The notes beneath the pieces were generated by a model. The model was not told where the DNA came from and made no database searches. It saw only the letters and a list, made by a program, of their open reading frames with translations. 33,433 bases of DNA from a virus, in the IMG/VR virus record IMGVR_UViG_3300035122_000015, positions 1 through 33,433 of that record; one strand, written 5' to 3'. Positions 5,200 through 11,197 of the stretch are shown in pieces (the stretch's first letter is position 1; the number at the start of each line of letters is the position of its first letter). The position numbers were made by a program, and so were the translations under genes.

Positions 5200-5219
5200 C
5201 AAACAGCTAACCTGCCAAG
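5197..5219 (+). repeat. 23-bp direct repeat, copy 2
   Basis: Identical to 4713-4735 and likewise begins at the stop codon of its gene. The 484-base spacing brackets the whole 4942-5199 gene, consistent with gain or loss of that gene by homologous recombination. Confidence 0.75.
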
Positions 5220-5269
5220 TTGAGTGCAAAAAGAGGATACGGTGTGATGAATACCATAAGAGGTGATGT

Positions 5270-5542
5270 ATGAGTGAGTCAATAATGGAAATTTTAAAAA
5301 AAGCGAATCCTGAATATTTATATGCTTACGCAGAAGAAGTACCGGTTGCGCTATTTGCTGAAGAAATGCGAAGGAAGCTTGAGCTAAAACGTAAACAAGG
5401 ACGAGACGGATGGTATCGACGTGAATGCACGATTAATTATTTGTATTCATTGATGATGAATCACGCTGAAAAAGGCGACTATGTGGATGTGGCTAATTTT
5501 GCAATGATGATTCGCGCCAAGCAAGCAATGGGCCACAAATAG
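5270..5542 (+). CDS. Conserved small phage protein (EEMRRKLExxRxxGRDGW motif)
   Basis: A 90-residue protein starting MSESIMEILKKANPEYLYAY. Residues 30-47 (AEEMRRKLELKRKQGRDGW) and the C-terminal HAEKGDYVDVANFAMMIRAK are the two conserved blocks of a very common phage family: F-A-x-x-M-x-x-K-L-x-x-x-R-x-K-G-R-x-G-W and K-G-D-x-x-D-V-A-N-F-x-M-M. The family role is not known to me. The leader AGAGGTGATGT precedes the ATG. Confidence 0.85.
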   Translation: MSESIMEILKKANPEYLYAYAEEVPVALFAEEMRRKLELKRKQGRDGWYRRECTINYLYSLMMNHAEKGDYVDVANFAMMIRAKQAMGHK

Positions 5543-5556
5543 ATAAAGGGTGATGT

Positions 5557-5581
5557 ATGAATAAAGACATAGAGCGAGTGA
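5557..5581 (+). repeat. 25-bp repeat encoding MNKDIERV, copy 1
   Basis: The first 25 bases of the 5557 gene, from ATGAATAAAGAC to GCGAGTGA, recur at 5743-5767 as the start of the next gene. The proteins then diverge completely. Confidence 0.75.
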
Positions 5582-5724
5582 ATGAAGTGCCCGACTCGGA
5601 CGACTTGTTATGTTGCCCAGAATGCGGTGGAGAGTGCGAGCAAGACAACAACAGCTTCCAGTGTCATAAATGCAAAAAGCTGTGGCCGAAAGACTTCGGC
5701 TATGAATCAGAAAAGCCCTGTTAG
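5557..5724 (+). CDS. 55-residue zinc-ribbon protein
   Basis: A short gene: ATG at 5557, TAG at 5722-5724, 55 residues starting MNKDIERVNEVPDSDDLLCC. The pattern CPECGGE (C20-x2-C23) followed by FQCHKCKK (C36-x2-C39) is a standard four-cysteine zinc ribbon. AAAGGGTGATGT precedes the start. Its first eight codons are duplicated almost exactly at the start of the next gene (5743). Likely role: protein or nucleic acid binding; unassigned. Confidence 0.75.
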   Translation: MNKDIERVNEVPDSDDLLCCPECGGECEQDNNSFQCHKCKKLWPKDFGYESEKPC

Positions 5725-5742
5725 CCTACAAGGAACAAGCAC

Positions 5743-5767
5743 ATGAATAAAGACATAGAGCGAGTGA
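5743..5767 (+). repeat. 25-bp repeat encoding MNKDIERV, copy 2
   Basis: Identical to 5557-5581. The two copies are 186 bases apart, start to start, and include the initiation codon of each gene. Confidence 0.75.
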
Positions 5768-6072
5768 GAGAGCTGGATAAGCGAAAGAAAACAGCAGGAA
5801 GGCTCGACTCGAAGGTATGGAGCGATTGCACTCTTGAGATAAACATCCTTGCCACACAACTCGCAGACCAGCTAGAAGCAACTGCGGTAAAGATTGGATT
5901 CTTAGAGTCAACGATAACTAAATTGCAGGAAGAACTTTGCAGATGTGCCGAAAGCAAAATCCAACAAGCATCCAAACTAGAAGCAAAAGAACGGGAGTGT
6001 GAGGTGCTAAAAGATGCGCTAAAAGATGCACACTCTTTGCTTAAAGATTTTAGCCTACGAAGTTTTTTATAA
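5743..6072 (+). CDS. Coiled-coil phage protein of unknown function
   Basis: A 109-residue protein starting MNKDIERVRELDKRKKTAG. Residues 35-95 run as a long amphipathic helix with leucine and isoleucine at heptad-like spacing (ILATQLADQLEATAVKIGFLESTITKLQEEL...LEAKERECEVLKDALKDAHSLL), so a coiled coil is likely. There are no membrane segments. AAGGAACAAGCAC lies before the start. Small phage proteins of this type are common beside zinc-ribbon genes; function unknown. Confidence 0.75.
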   Translation: MNKDIERVRELDKRKKTAGRLDSKVWSDCTLEINILATQLADQLEATAVKIGFLESTITKLQEELCRCAESKIQQASKLEAKERECEVLKDALKDAHSLLKDFSLRSFL

Positions 6073-6104
6073 AATGTATGAAAACGCTCTAAAGGAAAAG
6101 ACTA

Positions 6105-6365
6105 ATGACTGATATCAACACAGAGCTGGCAAGGGTAATGGGGTATATTACTCATGGATTTAAATACGAAAACCCCGACATAGTCTTAGAGAATATTATT
6201 TGGTTTGTTGACAATGGCTTTATTGATATAGATAAACATGACGATGAGTATAATGTGAAAATTAGCTATACCGATAAAATGACATGGGATTTTTCTGTAA
6301 CTGACAAAGACCTAGCTCTAGCTGTAGCCAAGGCACGGATAGAAGCGAGCAAAGAGGGTGAGTAG
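6105..6365 (+). CDS. Small acidic phage protein of unknown function
   Basis: An 86-residue protein starting MTDINTELARVMGYITHGF. It is acidic and rich in aromatic residues in the middle (ENIIWFVDNGFIDIDKHDDEY). TDKDLALAVAKARIEA forms a C-terminal helix. AAAGGAAAAGACTA precedes the ATG. The stop overlaps the GTG start of the next gene by one base (TAGTG). No family assignment. Confidence 0.75.
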   Translation: MTDINTELARVMGYITHGFKYENPDIVLENIIWFVDNGFIDIDKHDDEYNVKISYTDKMTWDFSVTDKDLALAVAKARIEASKEGE

Positions 6366-6517
6366 TGAGTAATGCTAAGTCAACTATCAATTGGTTTGCC
6401 GGAAAACCGCTATATCCTTATTATGGTGGGACAAGAGTGCGCCAAGAGTCAGCACATGTTGCTGTTTTAGAACTCAAAGATGGCTCTATAACGAGAGTTA
6501 TATTACTCGCAGACTAA
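6365..6517 (+). CDS. 50-residue phage protein, GTG start
   Basis: The frame GTG at 6365 to TAA at 6515-6517 encodes MSNAKSTINWFAGKPLYPY and then a beta-rich tail (HVAVLELKDGSITRVILLAD). It is preferred over the overlapping longer frame 6391-6591 because it starts in the stop codon of the previous gene (TAGTG), has AGAGGGTGA upstream, and reads as a compact strand pattern. Function unknown. Confidence 0.65.
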   Translation: MSNAKSTINWFAGKPLYPYYGGTRVRQESAHVAVLELKDGSITRVILLAD

Positions 6518-6567
6518 TATATTCGAACCACCAGACAAGAGAGTACATGAAAGCTGGGGGATTTACC

Positions 6568-6576
6568 TGCTATAAT
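6568..6576 (+). promoter_or_regulatory. Extended -10 promoter (TGCTATAAT)
   Basis: TG-C-TATAAT at 6568-6576 is a perfect extended -10. No good -35 lies 16-18 bp upstream. It sits in a 100-base gap and points at the gene starting at 6618. No gene is seen in that gap. Confidence 0.5.
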
Positions 6577-6617
6577 TTAGGTAATTCTTGACTTATATCA
6601 TTTAAAGGAATCCTACG

Positions 6618-6833
6618 ATGGGAAAGAAAGTAGATACATTCGCTCAGTCAAAAGGGTCTGCTGCCAATAAAGCAAAAGAGCAGCGCGAACAACGAGACCC
6701 ATGTAACAACCCAGATTTAGCCAATTTACCTATGTGTAAACGAAAACGTGCCAAACCACGCCAAAACGGGTCTGGGTCTGTCAATCCATCCAGAACAGAA
6801 AAAAACGACATTTATGGTCCCAGCCGTCAATAA
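6618..6833 (+). CDS. Small basic phage protein of unknown function
   Basis: A 71-residue, strongly basic protein starting MGKKVDTFAQSKGSAANKA. It is low in hydrophobic residues, with two cysteines in DPCNNPDLANLPMCKRKRAK, and probably disordered or nucleic-acid binding. AAAGGAATCC precedes the start. Its stop overlaps the next ATG (TAATG). An extended -10 promoter lies 42 bases upstream. Confidence 0.72.
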   Translation: MGKKVDTFAQSKGSAANKAKEQREQRDPCNNPDLANLPMCKRKRAKPRQNGSGSVNPSRTEKNDIYGPSRQ

Positions 6834-7051
6834 TGAAAAAATTTCATTTTAAACGTAGCGATGGGCGTGAGCCGGGAACATGGAAACCTGCTGGTGCTCC
6901 ATACAAAGCAAACGTCGTTTGTCCTGTTTGCAGTATTCAAGCTCATCTAAAAGACCATGAAATCAGCGACGATGGTGAAATTACACCATCGTTGGTCTGT
7001 CCGGGTCCAGGTTGTACTTTTCATGTCTTTGCGGTCTTGGATGATTTTTAA
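6833..7051 (+). CDS. 72-residue zinc-ribbon phage protein
   Basis: Starts MKKFHFKRSDGREPGTW. C30-x2-C33 (VVCPVCSIQ) and C56-x4-C61 (LVCPGPGCTFH) form a probable zinc ribbon around two beta hairpins, with HVFAVLDDF at the end. One-base overlap with the previous gene. The type (two CPxC-like knuckles, small) is common in phage accessory regions; the function is not known. Confidence 0.75.
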   Translation: MKKFHFKRSDGREPGTWKPAGAPYKANVVCPVCSIQAHLKDHEISDDGEITPSLVCPGPGCTFHVFAVLDDF

Positions 7052-7073
7052 CGAGTTGATTTGTGAAATATAC

Positions 7074-7102
7074 TCGACAGAATGTAGAGTACAAGATATA
7101 AT
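7074..7102 (+). promoter_or_regulatory. Strong sigma70-type promoter
   Basis: TCGACA (7074-7079, 5/6), 17-bp spacer, TATAAT (7097-7102, 6/6). It lies in the 104-base gap after the zinc-ribbon gene and points at the gene starting at 7156, so the stretch from 7156 through the small terminase and lysis genes may have its own early or middle transcript. Confidence 0.7.
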
Positions 7103-7155
7103 TATATTATCGAGAATTGATACATAATGGGCGCAAAGATAATAAGGGGAATATT

Positions 7156-7404
7156 ATGAGCTTTTTAACCAGAATTCTAAACGCAAATAAACGTCGATTG
7201 AACAGAAAACGAAAACTCGCTGAATTTCGTGGCTTAAAACATGCACCATCTCGACATCCACGGTCTGGCAACAAATTACGAAAAAAGGCGCGTAATAGTC
7301 AATTAACGATTGTTAATCGACATGGGGTGGTTGGCGAAGCCATAACAAACATTGCCAAAAATAAGAATGCTGCACGTATGGCGCAGCGCAAAGTGGGAGC
7401 ATAG
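7156..7404 (+). CDS. Small, very basic phage protein
   Basis: An 82-residue protein starting MSFLTRILNANKRRLNRKRK. About a third of residues are Arg or Lys. AAGGGGAATATT before the ATG at 7156 supports this start over the in-frame ATG at 7117. The body (KHAPSRHPRSGNKLRKKARNSQ) suggests nucleic acid binding or association with a negatively charged partner. It is the first gene after the promoter at 7074. No family recognised. Confidence 0.72.
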   Translation: MSFLTRILNANKRRLNRKRKLAEFRGLKHAPSRHPRSGNKLRKKARNSQLTIVNRHGVVGEAITNIAKNKNAARMAQRKVGA

Positions 7405-7412
7405 AATCTAAT

Positions 7413-7676
7413 ATGAGTAGTAATGTTATTGCGATGAAGTCTGGTGTTGTTGAAGTCTTGGAAGATTTGTTGGAAAAAGCCAAGCAAGGACAAATCGATT
7501 GCATTGGTTATATTGTCAGCAAGGAAGATGAATTCAGCGGAAATGGCTGGGCGATATCAGAAAAAACGAACAGAATGGTTGTGCTTGGCGAAATACGCTG
7601 TTTGGAGCGTGACTTTATGGACCGAGAAATTGAGCTGAGAATCAACCCAGAGACAGGAGAAAGCTATGAAACGTAG
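7413..7676 (+). CDS. Conserved small phage protein (VEVLEDLLEKAKxGxI type)
   Basis: An 87-residue acidic protein starting MSSNVIAMKSGVVEVLEDL. An N-terminal helix with L-E-D-L-L-E-K-A-K-x-G-x-I, then a strand IGYIVSKEDEF, a GNGWAISEKTNRMVVLGEIRCLERDFMDREI hairpin and helix. The layout matches a small phage family I have seen near terminase genes, with no known role. GTGGGAG lies 12 bases upstream of the ATG. It overlaps the next gene by 11 bases. Confidence 0.75.
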   Translation: MSSNVIAMKSGVVEVLEDLLEKAKQGQIDCIGYIVSKEDEFSGNGWAISEKTNRMVVLGEIRCLERDFMDREIELRINPETGESYET

Positions 7677-8214
7677 AACTTTTTTACAAGCAATGGTGGC
7701 ATTGTCTTCAATGGGTGGACTTTTCGCCTGCGCACCATTGAAACGTAACATGGTGCTTCCGTCACAGCGCGACGAGGAGGGGGTAGTCAATACGTCAGAC
7801 TATGGCTGCAACAATACTGAATATGCCTGTGACCTGGCAGAAAGGCCTAGCAAAACGGTCATCGGAATAGCTGAAGTTCGCCATGATATGCCATCCAGCA
7901 CTAGATATTCCATCTATCAGGAGGTTCAATATAAAGATGAATCTCCGGTTGAGGCAATTAAGCGCATTATGAAGGCGATGGATGAAGCTGGTATCCCAGA
8001 TGAATTTCGGCATGTTCATGCCCCAAATGAATACGACTTGCTTTATCTGGACGCTGAATATTGTGTTGATGACCGAATCCGCATTGACCAACCGATGGCT
8101 CCACCAGAAGAATGGATTGTTGTGGGTAACCACAAAAAAACCATAATTGCTCGGCGCCTTCCATATGATATGCCAAATTGGTATGACAGAGCGGCTGGAA
8201 AAGTATTCTTATGA
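7666..8214 (+). CDS. Predicted Tat-exported lipoprotein, function unknown
   Basis: A 182-residue protein whose first 24 residues (MKRRTFLQAMVALSSMGGL then FACAP) combine a twin-arginine-like R-R-x-F-L with a hydrophobic stretch and a lipobox-like L-F-A-C, so export and lipid attachment at C22 are predicted. The mature part has a Cys pair region (YGCNNTEYACDLAERP) and a C-terminal domain with EEWIVVGNHKKTIIARR. AGGAGAAAGCT precedes the ATG. Exported lipoproteins are rare in phage early regions and may alter the infected cell surface (superinfection exclusion), but that is inference. Overlaps its neighbours by 11 and 4 bases. Confidence 0.75.
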   Translation: MKRRTFLQAMVALSSMGGLFACAPLKRNMVLPSQRDEEGVVNTSDYGCNNTEYACDLAERPSKTVIGIAEVRHDMPSSTRYSIYQEVQYKDESPVEAIKRIMKAMDEAGIPDEFRHVHAPNEYDLLYLDAEYCVDDRIRIDQPMAPPEEWIVVGNHKKTIIARRLPYDMPNWYDRAAGKVFL

Positions 8215-8417
8215 GTCAGATGACTCCAGCAAGGGCATTAGCATTGATTAATATATTTAATCGACGCATCACTGCTGGAGAGTTAACAGTTTATGAGCAT
8301 AAGCGTCATATTAGACACATTATGGAAAAATTGGAATTATATCGAGAGGAGAAAAAGCGTGAACGGTCGAACAGCGAAGAAGCTAAGAAAAAAGGCGAGA
8401 CAGGAAACAGTCGGTAA
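8211..8417 (+). CDS. Small helical phage protein
   Basis: A 68-residue protein starting MSQMTPARALALINIFNRR. Its ATG overlaps the upstream stop (ATGA). The sequence is helical and highly charged at the C-terminus (EEKKRERSNSEEAKKKGE). The overlapping next gene starts inside it at 8359. ITAGELTVYEHKRHIRHIMEKL may form a helical hairpin. Function unknown. Confidence 0.65.
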   Translation: MSQMTPARALALINIFNRRITAGELTVYEHKRHIRHIMEKLELYREEKKRERSNSEEAKKKGETGNSR

Positions 8418-8538
8418 ACCTGCAGTTACTTACAAGATTCACAAAGTAACTCGAAATATCATGCTTGGAGAGTGTACTCGAGCGCAATATAAGAAACTTA
8501 AAAAAGAAGCCAAGCGGTTATTAAAAGGGAGCAACTGA
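8359..8538 (+). CDS. Small basic phage protein (KKLRKKARQ... CTRAxYKxLK type), GTG start
   Basis: A 59-residue, very basic protein. The GTG at 8359 is selected because GAGAGGAGAAAAAGC lies just upstream; translation then begins MNGRTAKKLRKKARQE. The C-terminal pattern C-T-R-A-x-Y-K-x-L-K (ECTRAQYKKLKKEAKRL) and the N-terminal KKLRKKAR belong to a small phage family that I recognise but whose function is unknown. It overlaps the preceding gene by 59 bases in another frame; the upstream in-frame part (from 8293) is probably not used. Confidence 0.65.
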   Translation: MNGRTAKKLRKKARQETVGKPAVTYKIHKVTRNIMLGECTRAQYKKLKKEAKRLLKGSN

Positions 8539-8577
8539 GCCAGAACTCAAACAACTGGCCAATTGATGTGTTTGCTT

Positions 8578-8829
8578 ATGGCAAAATTTATGATAAGAAT
8601 GGAAGTAGAAATTGAGGCTAAGAACGAAAATGAAGCCAAACTACTTCTTAGTTCGCACATTGCTGATAGCTTGAATCCCAAGCCAATGCTGAATGTGGAT
8701 GGTCAATATATAGATATATTTGGGACAATGGTCAAAGCAATGGCATCAGAAGGGTCTGTAGATAACCCAAGTGGATATATAAATATTTTTCCAATTGAGG
8801 CATATGAAGCTCCGGAGATGATTCAATGA
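8578..8829 (+). CDS. Small phage protein of unknown function
   Basis: An 83-residue acidic protein taken from the ATG at 8578 (MAKFMIRMEVEIEAKNENEA); the in-frame TTG at 8563 and ATGs at 8566 and 8590 are alternatives and none has a good ribosome binding site. A beta-alpha pattern is visible: strand, helix ENEAKLLLSSHI, then short strands. Its stop overlaps the small terminase start (ATGA). Confidence 0.65.
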   Translation: MAKFMIRMEVEIEAKNENEAKLLLSSHIADSLNPKPMLNVDGQYIDIFGTMVKAMASEGSVDNPSGYINIFPIEAYEAPEMIQ

Positions 8830-9371
8830 CGCAATATCTTGAAGGAACAGATATAGTTATTGATAGAAAAGATGCTGACCGCATGTTGACCGAAAAGCAA
8901 CGTTTGTTTGCTGATTATTTGCGAGAAGATTTCCCTCAATATGATATCGGTAGCTGTTATATGCGAGCTTTCCCGAAATGCAAAAAAAAGACATCTGCAT
9001 GGGTTCAAGCCAACAAAATAATGAAAAAGTCTATTTTTCAGGAATATATGCAATATAAATTCCGTGAAGCCGAAAAAAAATCCGATTTAACCCAAGAGCA
9101 AGTATTAAGAGACCTCGAGCAATTAAAAGAGATGTGCATGGGCCGGCAGGAAGTTCCTGTAATGGCTACTAATAAAGATGGGGAAATTTATACAGACGAG
9201 GTCAAGGTATTCAATGCAACTGGAGCCAAAGGAGCATTAGAGCTACAGGGTAAACATTTACGCATGTTCAGTGAAAAAGTGGAAATCGACAAACTTGAGG
9301 TCAATTTTAACTTTGATATGAGTGGTGATAAAAAAGGACAAAAGGTTATTGAACATGACGAAAATGCTTAA
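8826..9371 (+). CDS. terS: Terminase small subunit
   Basis: A 181-residue protein, a usual size for small terminases. Residues 21-75 (LTEKQRLFADYL...YMRAFPKCKKKTSAWVQANKIMKKSIFQEYMQY) show the LTxKQxxF-x-x-Y start, an A-G/F-Y-like turn and the N-terminal DNA-binding helices of the Terminase_2-type small subunit. Then comes an oligomerisation helix region (LTQEQVLRDLEQLKEMCMG) and a C-terminal FNATGAKGALELQGKHLRMFSEKVEI, also typical. The subunit recognises the packaging site and regulates the large ATPase. ATGA overlap with the upstream gene. The large subunit lies 4.4 kb downstream, so the two subunits are split by the lysis cassette. Confidence 0.88.
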   Translation: MTQYLEGTDIVIDRKDADRMLTEKQRLFADYLREDFPQYDIGSCYMRAFPKCKKKTSAWVQANKIMKKSIFQEYMQYKFREAEKKSDLTQEQVLRDLEQLKEMCMGRQEVPVMATNKDGEIYTDEVKVFNATGAKGALELQGKHLRMFSEKVEIDKLEVNFNFDMSGDKKGQKVIEHDENA

Positions 9372-9639
9372 AATAATCAAATGGTTAAAAGAAATTTTAT
9401 TTGATGACCAAGTAAAGGGTGTCATAAAATCTGACACCCTTACTATTTTTGGGCTACGCTATAACAGTCATATTACGGTAATCGATTCTGAAAGTAGAGC
9501 TGTTTATTATGATGATTATTATAATATGGAAACTGTTTATTTGCCTGTGCCGAAAGGTCGACGTTTAACTGTCTATGTTATTCCCCAAAAAGGGAAAATG
9601 TGGAATTTCATTGTAGAGCCAGAAAAATGTATGAGTTGA
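9355..9639 (+). CDS. Small phage protein of unknown function
   Basis: A 94-residue protein from ATG 9355 (MTKMLKIIKWLKEILFDDQ). The first 18 residues could be an amphipathic or short membrane-interacting helix; the rest is beta-rich (DTLTIFGLRYNSHITVIDS, VYLPVPKGRRLTVYVIPQKGK). It overlaps the small terminase by 17 bases and the following membrane-protein gene by 13 bases. Placement at the start of the lysis region hints at a lysis-related or membrane role, but nothing specific is seen. Confidence 0.7.
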   Translation: MTKMLKIIKWLKEILFDDQVKGVIKSDTLTIFGLRYNSHITVIDSESRAVYYDDYYNMETVYLPVPKGRRLTVYVIPQKGKMWNFIVEPEKCMS

Positions 9640-9839
9640 TAAGTTTTATTAATGGGGTTATTTTTGGGGTTGGCTTTATGCTGGCGCTGGGAGTGTGGGG
9701 GGTGATTGGTTTGATTGTTCTTATTCTGTCTGGCCATGAATCATCAGAGACTACTTTAGTGCGAGACTGCGTAGCGTGGCCTATATTTTTTGTAATAACG
9801 ATATTAGTTGCTATACATCTTATTAAGGTAAAAGATTAA
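9627..9839 (+). CDS. Small membrane protein, two predicted transmembrane helices
   Basis: A 70-residue protein starting MYELISFINGVIFGVG. Hydrophobic segments at residues 5-34 (FINGVIFGVGFMLALGVWGVIGLIVLIL) and 46-66 (CVAWPIFFVITILVAIHL) are separated by a polar loop (SGHESSETTLVRD). Two-helix topology at the start of a lysis region fits a holin or accessory membrane protein; the 11563 gene is the better holin candidate. The ATG has only a weak leader. Overlaps the previous gene. Confidence 0.65.
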   Translation: MYELISFINGVIFGVGFMLALGVWGVIGLIVLILSGHESSETTLVRDCVAWPIFFVITILVAIHLIKVKD

Positions 9840-9852
9840 AAAAGGAAAATTA

Positions 9853-9996
9853 ATGCCATATAGCTTTAAACAATGTCAGAAATTTGGCGCTATGGCGAGG
9901 CGAGGTGAAAAAGTGCCTGCAGATTGGGAAAAGCACTGCAAGGGAGTTAAAAAGCCAAGCAAAAAGAAAAAAACTAAGAAGGGCAAAAAGAAATGA
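9853..9996 (+). CDS. 47-residue Lys-rich protein
   Basis: A short gene starting MPYSFKQCQKFGAMARRGE with AAAGGAAAATTA just before the ATG. Residues 1-31 (C8, VPADWEKHCKG) form a conserved-looking head, followed by a Lys tail (KPSKKKKTKKGKKK). I recall similar tiny proteins in marine and Gram-negative tailed phages. The stop overlaps the amidase ATG (ATGA). It may be a DNA- or virion-associated basic peptide. Confidence 0.65.
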   Translation: MPYSFKQCQKFGAMARRGEKVPADWEKHCKGVKKPSKKKKTKKGKKK

Positions 9997-10454
9997 TGAG
10001 CCGAATAATTAATTTGATTGTTGTGCATTGTAGTGCAACTTCCCCAGATTTAGATATTGGTGTTAATGAAATTGACGAATGGCATAAGGCTCGAGGATGG
10101 AGCGGCATCGGATATAACAATATAATTCGTAGAAATGGCATATTAGAGCATGGGCGTGATTTAGCCGATATTCCGGCACATGCCTATGGTTATAACAGGA
10201 ATAGCATCGGAATCTGCTTAATTGGTGGCGTAGATAACGATGGTAATGCAGAAGATAATTTTACCCCCCAACAAAAGGACGCATTACGGGCATATCTTAA
10301 CACCATGTTAGATATCTTTCCCGAAGCAAAACTATTAGGACATCGTGACCTATCTCCAGATATCAATGGCGATGGAATCATCGAAAAATGGGAGTGGAAA
10401 AAAGAATGTCCATGTTTTGATGTAAGGGAGTGGTATTATGGTGAACGAGATTAA
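9993..10454 (+). CDS. N-acetylmuramoyl-L-alanine amidase (endolysin), EF-hand-like loop
   Basis: A 153-residue Zn amidase of the Amidase_2 / T7 lysozyme type, cleaving the MurNAc-L-alanine bond at the end of infection. Zn ligands are readable: H12 (VVHCSATSP), H117 (LLGHRDLSPD) and C141 (KECPCFDV); Y41 (GIGYNNII) and K136/K137 fill the other active-site positions. GHRDLSPD is followed by DINGDGIIEKWE (123-134), a complete twelve-residue EF-hand consensus just before the catalytic C141. There is no signal peptide, so release depends on a holin. Start ATGATG overlaps the upstream stop; first of the lysis genes. Confidence 0.92.
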   Translation: MMSRIINLIVVHCSATSPDLDIGVNEIDEWHKARGWSGIGYNNIIRRNGILEHGRDLADIPAHAYGYNRNSIGICLIGGVDNDGNAEDNFTPQQKDALRAYLNTMLDIFPEAKLLGHRDLSPDINGDGIIEKWEWKKECPCFDVREWYYGERD

Positions 10455-10743
10455 TCGGCATAAAACGATGGAAGAAAGAATGGCGGTAATTGAATCTAAA
10501 CAAAGGAGAAGCGAACTCGATATAAATCGTTTATTTGATTTTTTTCGTAAACATATGGAGCAAGAAGAAAATGACAGAAAAGAATCAATCGCCACATTAC
10601 ATTCTTTAGATAAAAAACTTGATATCCACAAAGAAGAATTCAAAAGCAGTATCAGTCAACAGAGGTCGTTTTTAAAAGGTGCCGCACTAGTAGCAACGAT
10701 AGTGTGGTCAATAATCACAGCAGTACTTGTTACATTTTTATAG
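10438..10743 (+). CDS. Coiled-coil protein with C-terminal membrane helix (lysis region)
   Basis: A 101-residue protein starting MVNEINRHKTMEERMAVIES. Residues 10-75 are a charged amphipathic helix typical of a coiled coil; residues 78-101 (FLKGAALVATIVWSIITAVLVTFL) are a single membrane helix at the very C-terminus, a tail-anchored layout like XhlA-type lysis proteins. TAAGGGAG lies nine bases upstream; it overlaps the amidase by 17 bases. Role likely in lysis, as a holin-like or membrane accessory protein; not proven. Confidence 0.75.
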   Translation: MVNEINRHKTMEERMAVIESKQRRSELDINRLFDFFRKHMEQEENDRKESIATLHSLDKKLDIHKEEFKSSISQQRSFLKGAALVATIVWSIITAVLVTFL

Positions 10744-10752
10744 GAATCAGCC

Positions 10753-11196
10753 ATGAAATTAAAAACCAACTTCACTTTACTTGAAATAATTCTGTCTATA
10801 TTAGCCATTGGTATAATTGGTCTTTTTGCTGTTCTCGTATATTCAAATGAAGCCCTAGCCAAAGACCCACACCATTACCACGGTGATAACGTAATTAAAC
10901 AATTCAATACTACTAATATTAATAATTTTTATGAAGAAAGTGGTATTGCGAGAGTTGCAGCTATGACGGGCCTCAAAATGGATATCACCAATGATAGTTT
11001 GCAGATTGGCATTGGATGGGGCTGGAATGAAGATGCCAAAGGACAGGAAACAGACGCGTGGGCGATTGGTATTGGTCAACGAATTTGTTTTGATGAAGAG
11101 CGAAGACATTGTGGTTTAATTAATGGGGCTTATTCAGAAGGAGAGGCTGAAGGTAAAACAGTAAATGCTGCTATTATTTTGACGCCATTTAATTGA
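10753..11196 (+). CDS. Exported protein, YadA-anchor-like C-terminus
   Basis: A 147-residue protein. Residues 8-32 are hydrophobic (TLLEIILSILAIGIIGLFAVLVY) and are followed by SNEALAKD, a good signal peptidase I site (A-L-A, cut after residue about 36). The rest is beta-rich (GWGWNEDAKGQETDAWAIGIGQRICFD...NAAIILTPFN), with alternating hydrophobic residues as in the small YadA-anchor-like proteins seen in lysis regions of some phages. Likely envelope-directed; function unknown. AGGAATCAGCC precedes the ATG; one base separates it from the next gene. Confidence 0.65.
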   Translation: MKLKTNFTLLEIILSILAIGIIGLFAVLVYSNEALAKDPHHYHGDNVIKQFNTTNINNFYEESGIARVAAMTGLKMDITNDSLQIGIGWGWNEDAKGQETDAWAIGIGQRICFDEERRHCGLINGAYSEGEAEGKTVNAAIILTPFN

Positions 11197-11197
11197 C

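Noticed and set aside
6391-6591. A 66-codon frame on the plus strand.
   Set aside because: It overlaps the shorter frame 6365-6517, which has the TAGTG coupling and a ribosome binding site and looks like a real protein.
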